From: Planctomycetota bacterium
GTDB taxonomy: Bacteria > Planctomycetota > JAPUJT01
Direction: 5' to 3'
Assembly (NCBI GenBank): GCA_027296055.1
Contig: JAPUJT010000139.1
Coordinates: forward strand, 1 to 35,038
Length of the DNA: 35,038 nucleotides
Below the pieces are notes generated by a model. It ran no database searches, was not told the origin of the DNA, and saw only the letters and a program-made list of their open reading frames with translations. Positions 30,922 to 35,038 of this stretch are shown here, piece by piece. The stretch's first letter is position 1, and each line of letters begins with the position of its first letter. The position numbers and the translations under genes were made by a program.

Positions 30922-30947
30922 TGCGCCTCTATACCTATAAGAGCGCA
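30922..30947. promoter_or_regulatory. Dyad upstream of ardC
   Basis: TGCGCCTCTATA and TATAAGAGCGCA face each other around CC. The dyad holds TATAGG/TATAGA, which could be a -10 element on the minus strand, so a repressor binding here could block the promoter of the module. Only one shifted base in the left arm breaks perfect symmetry. Confidence 0.4.
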
Positions 30948-31100
30948 CAAAGTGTACCGTATCCGAGACGCAACCCTAGTGATAGGAGCTACTTAAATGA
31001 GGTGATAGATGGGCCCGGGGATTCGCGCCCGCAGATGGACCGGGTGAGGGGAGTCGAGATCCCGCGCCCTCAGACTTATGAGTGGGTTGCCAAAACGTGA

Positions 31101-31253
31101 TCAACTTTTTGGGATGGGGGTGACGACGAATGCGCCGGAGACAGTCGAGGTCGATCCAGTACGGGAGACTCCATCGGCCTGGTCAAGCCGGGCGACGATG
31201 GGCTTGTTGAAGCGCCCTGCTTAGGGGACAGACTGTCGAGTAGGATCGGCCAT
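31101..31253 (-). pseudogene. Small gene with an in-frame stop (or tiny 10-residue peptide)
   Basis: ATG 31253 has an excellent AAGGAGG eight bases upstream on the minus strand. It reads ADPTRQSVP, then TAA at 31221-31223, then continues in the same frame as AGRFNKPIVARLDQADGV, STVSGAFVVTPIPKS to TGA 31101-31103. The sequence after the stop looks protein-like, so a nonsense mutation in a 50-codon gene is the simplest reading. The remainder of the 30949-31446 gap holds no other gene I trust. Confidence 0.35.
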
Positions 31254-31446
31254 GCGGACGTACCTCCTTCTGCCCGTGAGCGGTTGCGAATCCACGCATA
31301 GGACGCGGATGGCACGTCCGTTTTTGCATCCTTTATGAATAATTCGGGCTAGGACAACGTGTGGCGCAGGTGACTTAGAGTTTCTCAAGGGAAGTGCTTG
31401 CGTCCCGTCCAGCGACTTCATGGTCGGCTACGCAGTGATCGATTCA

Positions 31447-32346
31447 CTATACGACAATCCCCAAGAATGTGGTGGCGATCTCTACCGCCGTCCCCGCCTC
31501 TCTACTTGATGCCAAATGTCCGCGATGTGCGACGTGATTGCGCAGCGGTTTCAAGACATCCCGAACTTTCTCGAATGCACTATCAAAGCCAGAGACATCG
31601 TGATAGTAGGTCGCCAGTGCCCGCTGGTCTGGCGGCGAATGGTCTAATTTGGGGCCGAGTGGTTTATCCTCGTACTTGCGTATATCCGCCTCCGACGATC
31701 CGGCAGTCTTGAGCTTTGAAGATATGACCTGCGTAACTCTCAACTCAACTGCGGTCGCTGCCTGGAGTACTGCTGCGGGGTATTGGCCGCGTTCTAGCGA
31801 AAGCATCCCGTTCGTCAGGAATACTCGCACGAGAGGCAAGGCATCTTGGCCAGTCAGGTAACGGTCGACCTTCTCGGCATCGCCGATAGACAATGGCGCA
31901 GTGAAAATGCTGTGCCCAGGCCAGCAGTCCCGAAATTCCTTACCATTTACTCGAATCGTAGCGAAGAGCTGCATGTCGGACGTTCCCAAGGGCAGGATAT
32001 AACCAGCGTTCTTGATCTGTCTGGTGGTTGCCTGATACGCACTGATAATCTTGTTGATAATCTCCAAGCAATCGCGGATGGCAAAGCCACTTTTGGATCT
32101 ATCGGAAAGCACTTCCTCTGTCTCCACGCTGATCGCGATCGTCGTTCGCACCATAATTGAAGTCCATTCCGATTTGTCGATGGTGCCTGCAGGTCTGCAC
32201 GAGAACGCAACTTCAACCTGTTGCCCGATCAATTCCGCAACTGGGGCCTCTTGGCAGACATCTTCATATTGGACGGTCATCGGTATCTCCAGCCGTAAGT
32301 AGAATGGCAGGTCTACGACTACTTCGATGCGAGTGCGCTGCGACAT
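31447..32346 (-). CDS. HEPN-like domain protein
   Basis: A 299-residue protein; the second of two adjacent ATGs (32346) has GGGAG four bases upstream on the minus strand. The N-terminal half, about residues 1-150, is beta-rich (RIEVVVDLPFYLRLEIPMTV). The C-terminal half has the helices of a HEPN domain: LSLERGQYPAAVLQAATAVE (an Asp/Glu-containing helix) and the R-x4-H motif RNHVAH at about residues 268-273, followed by RG. HEPN proteins with this motif are often RNases in toxin-antitoxin, abortive infection or CRISPR-related systems. The usual nucleotidyltransferase partner is not seen beside it. A defence or stress role is inference. Confidence 0.75.
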   Translation of the reverse strand: MSQRTRIEVVVDLPFYLRLEIPMTVQYEDVCQEAPVAELIGQQVEVAFSCRPAGTIDKSEWTSIMVRTTIAISVETEEVLSDRSKSGFAIRDCLEIINKIISAYQATTRQIKNAGYILPLGTSDMQLFATIRVNGKEFRDCWPGHSIFTAPLSIGDAEKVDRYLTGQDALPLVRVFLTNGMLSLERGQYPAAVLQAATAVELRVTQVISSKLKTAGSSEADIRKYEDKPLGPKLDHSPPDQRALATYYHDVSGFDSAFEKVRDVLKPLRNHVAHRGHLASSREAGTAVEIATTFLGIVV

Positions 32347-32420
32347 CATTCTCCCATCACCAATCGCATGGCTCTGAATTGCGCCAAGCGACCGAGATTA
32401 TCCCTTTGTGAAAGCAGGCA

Positions 32421-32534
32421 CTAGGACTTGCGGTTACGCTTGTTCAGCCAGAAGTGCTTTATGATGGGCTCGACGATGAAGTCAACCAGACGATCAAACG
32501 ACTTCAAGAGCCACCACCAGATGCGCCACGCCAT
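32421..32534 (-). CDS. Tiny membrane-associated peptide (37 residues), tentative
   Basis: ATG 32534 to TAG 32421-32423 on the minus strand, with GAAGGGGAAG just upstream. The product is aromatic and basic: AWRIWWWLLKSFDRLVDFIV followed by a basic tail (HFWLNKRNRKS). It would lie along or insert shallowly in the membrane. It begins within 20 bases of the attC arm after the third cassette gene, so it may be the body of a fourth cassette or the start of non-cassette DNA. Confidence 0.35.
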   Translation of the reverse strand: MAWRIWWWLLKSFDRLVDFIVEPIIKHFWLNKRNRKS

Positions 32535-32544
32535 TACTTCCCCT

Positions 32545-32907
32545 TCAGTCGCCGCTGGGCAGGTGCAGCGCCTTGTTAGGCGGAGACTTCTCCACAAGAT
32601 CCTGCCGGAGCTGTTGCGAGAGTAGGCGGTAGGACAATCCCAGGGACAGAATCGTCAAGCATGCGGTAGCGAGAAACAAGTACTCGCCCACCACATCCGA
32701 TGTTGCCGAGGACCCACGAGCGGCCATACCGTGTGAGAGGAGAACAAAGCCTAGGGCGGCGAAGGTCTGTCCGAGTATCCGTCCCGCTGGATGGAGGTGG
32801 AAGGGGTCTTGCCTGGAGGCTGGTCGCCTGCCTGCAACGAGCCACAAGACAAAAGACGCAATGCTGAACCCTCCCCCAAGGAGGATGAGCACATGGAATT
32901 CAGTCAT
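32545..32907 (-). CDS. Integron-cassette-like membrane protein (120 residues)
   Basis: ATG 32907 with GAGGAG nine bases upstream on the minus strand; the TTG two codons earlier is less likely. Four hydrophobic stretches: about residues 5-23 (VLILLGGGFSIASFVLWLV), 43-58 (GQTFAALGFVLLSHGM), 72-90 (EYLFLATACLTILSLGL). At least three could cross the membrane. The tail PPNKALHLPSGD is read from the first arm of an attC site (GCCTAACAAGGCGCTGCACCTG), a familiar mark of integron cassette genes. A core box (GTTAGGC on the minus strand, 32932-32938) lies 25 bases before the start. Function unknown. Confidence 0.75.
   Translation of the reverse strand: MTEFHVLILLGGGFSIASFVLWLVAGRRPASRQDPFHLHPAGRILGQTFAALGFVLLSHGMAARGSSATSDVVGEYLFLATACLTILSLGLSYRLLSQQLRQDLVEKSPPNKALHLPSGD
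32551..32581 (-). other. attC 5' arm after the third cassette gene
   Basis: Minus strand starts GCCTAACAAGGCGCTG, then CACCTGCCCAGCGGC. This aligns with the 5' arm of the complete attC site at 33558-33662 (GC, A or C, TAACA...CGCTG...ACCTG...CCAGCGGC). No matching 3' arm was found on the downstream side, so the site looks truncated. Confidence 0.6.
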
Positions 32908-32931
32908 GGTCAAACTCTCCTCACTGCTCCC

Positions 32932-33185
32932 GCCTAACAGGTATTCGATGGAACTCCGTAAGAACTATCGCGACGCCTGGCTCGCAGTCTATCCCCCCGG
33001 CCGGATCGGATGGACTCCGTCTTAGTCCTCTGCCTTCCCATAACTTGCGTCAGGCTACCTGCTCCTCCGTGGGGGGATACGCGACAGTGCCCCGCTGCCC
33101 GAGATGGTAGACGCCGGGACCGTTTCATCACACGGCCAGCTACTCCTCCTCGACTGGCGACTCACCTGCCCGCGGCTTGTTTGGC
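32932..33185 (-). other. Rearranged attC region between cassettes 2 and 3
   Basis: It begins (minus strand) GCCAAAC at 33185-33179, directly inside the end of the 33162 gene, and ends GTTAGGC at 32938-32932, one step before the 32907 gene. At 254 bases it is longer than usual attC sites (about 57-140). It contains the 74-bp repeat of 33091-33164. Probably an attC site whose middle was replaced or enlarged. Confidence 0.45.
33091..33164. repeat. 74-bp direct repeat, copy 1
   Basis: Matches 34604-34677 at 72 of 74 positions (differences near 33135 and 33156), same orientation. On the minus strand it stands directly after the stop region of a cassette gene, as does the other copy. Confidence 0.85.
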
Positions 33186-33515
33186 CTCGTGCCCCGCCAC
33201 ATCGAGAGTTTGGAGGCTCTTCTCGGATGTGTCGACAAGCTCAACCAGCGCGCTTATCCGTATGCTCAGGAAGATGTAGATCATTACTGCACTGTACAAA
33301 GCGAAGAAGAATACGTAGGCCACGGGAAAGCTGAGCTGGCCCCAAAGACACGAAAGCACGAGCATTGTGAAGTACGGAAGTGAGACCGCTCCCAATACCA
33401 CAAGGTCATGGGGGCCCTTCGCTCGCTTGCTGAGCTTAGCTCTTTTCGAGATGGCGGCGAAAATGATCTTCGCATCGAGACCCCGAACCTCTTTGTCTTG
33501 TTCCTTCGCATTCAT
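33162..33515 (-). CDS. Integron-cassette-like membrane protein (117 residues)
   Basis: ATG 33515 with GAGGAG nine bases upstream on the minus strand. The N-terminal 37 residues are highly charged and cytoplasmic in style (AKIIFAAISKRAKLSKRAKG). Two transmembrane helices follow at about 39-58 (LVVLGAVSLPYFTMLVLSCL) and 64-86 (PVAYVFFFALYSAVMIYIFL), then a polar tail. The last codons read into an attC-type box (GCCAAAC). A core box GTTAGGC at 33558-33564 precedes the gene by about 40 bases. It is the second of three consecutive cassette-type genes, all encoding small membrane proteins. Function unknown. Confidence 0.75.
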   Translation of the reverse strand: MNAKEQDKEVRGLDAKIIFAAISKRAKLSKRAKGPHDLVVLGAVSLPYFTMLVLSCLWGQLSFPVAYVFFFALYSAVMIYIFLSIRISALVELVDTSEKSLQTLDVAGHEAKQAAGR

Positions 33516-33557
33516 GCAACACTGCTCCTCGTTAAAACCTTGGCATTGGGTAAGTAG

Positions 33558-33662
33558 GCCTAACGGATAGGGCGCTCACCTGCCCGCGGCCCAGCCTCAG
33601 TCTCGCGCTCGGGGCTCTGGGTCTCAAGAGCGCCGCTGGTCAGGTACAGCGGCCTGTTATGC
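33558..33662 (-). other. Integron attC recombination site, complete
   Basis: A 105-base imperfect palindrome on the minus strand. It opens with R''-type GCATAAC (33662-33656) and closes with R'-type GTTAGGC (33564-33558). Its arms are related: GCATAACAGG..CGCT..ACCTG.CC.GCGGC at the start and the complement of GCCTAACGG..AGG-GCGCT-ACCTG-CC-GCGGC at the end. The upstream gene (33657) stops inside the first box, as is usual in cassettes. Length and arm layout match known attC sites. Confidence 0.8.
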
Positions 33663-34064
33663 GCCAGGAGATGACGGTCGCACGAATCCATCGACAACCC
33701 ACACAACGAGTCGAGCGACCGTTGCGGCCAAACCACCGTAAAGCAGAGAAACTCGAATAATAGAATAGGCTTCAACAACCGAGAAGGACAGGCCTCCGAG
33801 GAACGAATAGACGCCCCACGCAACTCCCAAGGCCGCGGCGGAGAGAATAACCCGCTTCCAACCCTCACGAGGGTGCCTTACAGCGGCGCGGGCCATGCCA
33901 AGCAGTAGGAGAACCACGGCCACGTCAAACAGGAAGCCGAGTGTCAGGTTTTCAAGACTGTAATGCATCTCCGATGCTAGGCTGAGAATCAATCCCACGA
34001 GACCGAAGCCAAGCGAGACCAAGAGCATGGTGGACGGACGGATGGCTATCGAGTCAAGCTTCAT
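33657..34064 (-). CDS. Integron-cassette-like membrane protein (135 residues)
   Basis: ATG 34064 on the minus strand; a GAGAGG sequence lies about eleven bases upstream. At least four hydrophobic helices: about residues 13-30 (MLLVSLGFGLVGLILSLA), 40-58 (LGFLFDVAVVLLLLGMA), 72-92 (VILSAAALGVAWGVYSFLGG) and 98-124 (VEAYSIIRVSLLYGGLAATV, then VVWVVDGF). The C-terminus RPSSPGA ends at TAA within the attC box GCATAAC. The core box GTTATGC at 34092-34098 lies 28 bases before its start. The first of the three cassette-type genes in transcription order. Function unknown. Confidence 0.75.
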   Translation of the reverse strand: MKLDSIAIRPSTMLLVSLGFGLVGLILSLASEMHYSLENLTLGFLFDVAVVLLLLGMARAAVRHPREGWKRVILSAAALGVAWGVYSFLGGLSFSVVEAYSIIRVSLLYGGLAATVARLVVWVVDGFVRPSSPGA

Positions 34065-34091
34065 TCCATGACCTCTCTGATCGCCCTGAGC

Positions 34092-34098
34092 GCATAAC
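34092..34098 (-). other. attC R'-type box before the first cassette gene
   Basis: GTTATGC on the minus strand, the expected junction (G/TT) of a cassette start. The matching 5' arm further upstream is not clear: the region 34099-34190 instead holds GGTAGTG tandem repeats that look like insertion-sequence ends, so this site may be interrupted. Confidence 0.45.
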
Positions 34099-34154
34099 TA
34101 CAACTATCTGGATCTAGATAATACCCGCAACGCGGCGGGCTACGCAGCATATCC

Positions 34155-34197
34155 GGTAGTGGGTCAGTTTGAATTATTGGGTAGTGCATCAGTTTGG
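34155..34197. repeat. Tandem GGTAGTG repeats
   Basis: GGTAGTGGGTCAGTTTG at 34155-34171 and GGTAGTGCATCAGTTTG at 34180-34196, 25 bases apart, same orientation. Together with 23314, 23657 and 24445 they form a small dispersed GGTAGTG family in the accessory DNA. Confidence 0.5.
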
Positions 34198-34548
34198 GCG
34201 GGGACCGCGCCGCATCCGGCTGAAGACGAAGCGCTCGGAGGCGAGGGCGATGAGAACTGAGGCGACGAGCCCGATCGTGAAATCTGCGACGAGCACAGCG
34301 GCGTGGAACTGCCGCGCGCCACGAACGGTCGGCCAAGGGGGAGGACGGTATTCAGCGGACGGCATCATGATGAGCCTTTCCTCGGTGGAGTACGTCAGCG
34401 GAAACCCGCGCCGTAACTGCCGTTCACCGCGGTGCCAATCGCCAACATGGCGATCCACCACGTTGAGCGACGAGTACGCGGCGAACATGGCGCACATCAC
34501 CATCAGCGACTTCAGGCTGAGGAAGGCTCGCTTTGGGCTGGTGGTCAT
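34189..34548 (-). CDS. Small membrane protein (119 residues)
   Basis: ATG 34548 is preceded on the minus strand by GGAGAGG about eleven bases upstream, which is part of a 35-bp dispersed repeat. Two transmembrane helices: about residues 12-29 (SLMVMCAMFAAYSSLNVV) and 81-101 (FHAAVLVADFTIGLVASVLI). The loop between them (about 50 residues, including YSTEERLIMMP and EYRPPPWPTVRG) should face the periplasm. The C-terminus is basic (SRMRRGPRPN). It lies between the partial right-edge gene and the cassette genes on the same strand and may be a further cassette, but no clean attC site ends it. Function unknown. Confidence 0.7.
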   Translation of the reverse strand: MTTSPKRAFLSLKSLMVMCAMFAAYSSLNVVDRHVGDWHRGERQLRRGFPLTYSTEERLIMMPSAEYRPPPWPTVRGARQFHAAVLVADFTIGLVASVLIALASERFVFSRMRRGPRPN

Positions 34549-34551
34549 GCC

Positions 34552-34586
34552 GGAATCAGCCTCTCCAGGGGCCAAGGCTCAGACGT
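34552..34586. repeat. 35-bp dispersed repeat, copy 2
   Basis: Partner of 23621-23655 (31 of 35 identical). Here it ends three bases before ATG 34548 on the minus strand and supplies its ribosome-binding sequence. Confidence 0.55.
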
Positions 34587-34603
34587 GAGCCCAAGGGCCA
34601 TCG

Positions 34604-34677
34604 CCCGCTGCCCGAGATGGTAGACGCCGGGACCGTTTCATCACACAGCCAGCTACTCCTCCTCGACGGGCGACTCA
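34604..34677. repeat. 74-bp direct repeat, copy 2
   Basis: Partner of 33091-33164, 1513 bases apart. On the minus strand it begins within eight bases of the stop of the right-edge gene. Confidence 0.85.
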
Positions 34678-34684
34678 TCGGCCT

Positions 34685-35038
34685 TCACGGGACGTCATCC
34701 CCCGCGATATCCACGCCGAACCAGCCGAGGAGGAAGTCGACGAACTCGCCGGGGCTGAAGCCTGCGCGGACGCCGACGAAGCCGATGACTAGATGCGCCT
34801 CGATGTCGAACGCATGCAACCTCGACCAGCCGCCCTTCGGACTCGTCCAGATCCAGGACTTGGATCGAGCTGGGTAGTAGGACGCCAGCCCGGGCAGCAG
34901 CCAGTAGCAGGCGTGCTCTTCCTTGGCGTTCTCAGAAAGATGGAAGTATGGCGGAAACCACGTCAGGGTAGTTAGGGGGAAACCAAAGAACCCCGTTTCC
35001 TCATCCCTACTTTCAGATGATGGAACGAGATCACCGTA
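34685..35038 (-). CDS. Hypothetical protein, C-terminal part (5' end outside window)
   Basis: The minus-strand frame is open from the right edge (35038) to TGA 34687-34685, giving at least 117 residues with no start codon inside the window. The sequence reads convincingly as protein: GFFGFPLTTLTWFPPYFHLS, HACYWLLPGLASYYPARSK, DIEAHLVIGFVGVRAGFS, and the ending PGEFVDFLLGWFGVDIAGDD. The F-S-P-G-E-x-x-D-F-x-L-G-x-F-G-x-D-I-x-x-D-D ending matches short, probably exported hypothetical proteins that I cannot name. It is followed by the 74-bp repeat and may be another cassette gene. Confidence 0.65.
   Translation of the reverse strand, partial: YGDLVPSSESRDEETGFFGFPLTTLTWFPPYFHLSENAKEEHACYWLLPGLASYYPARSKSWIWTSPKGGWSRLHAFDIEAHLVIGFVGVRAGFSPGEFVDFLLGWFGVDIAGDDVP

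Noticed and set aside
31010..31090. Possible tRNA-Met or T-arm remnants on the minus strand
   Set aside because: Words such as CTCATAA and GGGATCTCGACTCCC are suggestive, but stems do not pair in tRNA order and the T-loop lacks TTC. At most a badly decayed tRNA.

Overview
The window looks like a piece of a GC-rich, Gram-negative-type bacterial chromosome from an uncultured or poorly sampled lineage. It has lipoprotein signal sequences, a BamE-like lipoprotein and a complete Bat (MoxR/vWA) operon. I cannot place it in a phylum from sequence alone; an FCB-group or neighbouring phylum is only a guess. No rRNA gene, intact tRNA gene or CRISPR array was seen.

Region 1 (1-10.9 kb) is conserved backbone. 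It holds the end of a CDP-alcohol phosphatidyltransferase, a small GIY-YIG-like protein, and a tightly packed seven-gene operon on the + strand: MoxR ATPase, DUF58 protein, DUF4381-like membrane protein, two membrane-anchored von Willebrand A proteins (BatA, BatB), a large TPR/coiled-coil BatC-like protein, and a BatD-BatE fusion. Most junctions overlap by 1-4 bases, so the genes are probably translationally coupled. MoxR presumably acts on the membrane/periplasmic vWA-TPR assembly.

Region 2 (10.9-23.3 kb) is accessory. Two 186-bp repeats, each carrying the 3' half of a tRNA-Val gene, flank a kelch-repeat gene. Then come a lipoprotein with fibronectin III domains and delta-60 repeats, orphan genes, a winged-helix-like protein, a 702-aa protein of unknown function, and a two-gene unit encoding a TOPRIM/P-loop replication protein. 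A short stretch with tRNA-3'-end-like repeats closes this part.

Region 3 (23.3-26.1 kb) is a patch of insertion-sequence debris with a few surviving genes: a 70-aa protein, a membrane coiled-coil protein, a transposase C-terminal fragment and a BamE-like lipoprotein.

Region 4 (26.1-31.3 kb) is a minus-strand mobile-element module: ArdC-type antirestriction protein, several small genes, a second-type DNA polymerase sliding clamp (DnaN), a short tyrosine recombinase and a DUF6573 protein. dnaN and ardC share an identical 25-bp leader next to their start codons, and the recombinase is preceded by repeats that could be operator or recombination sites.

Region 5 (31.4-35 kb) holds a HEPN-like protein gene and then a minus-strand series of small membrane-protein genes separated by integron-type attC sites. 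One attC site is well formed, and three successive genes are framed by recombination core boxes. No integron integrase is visible, so this looks like an integrase-less cassette cluster. The right edge cuts a further minus-strand gene.
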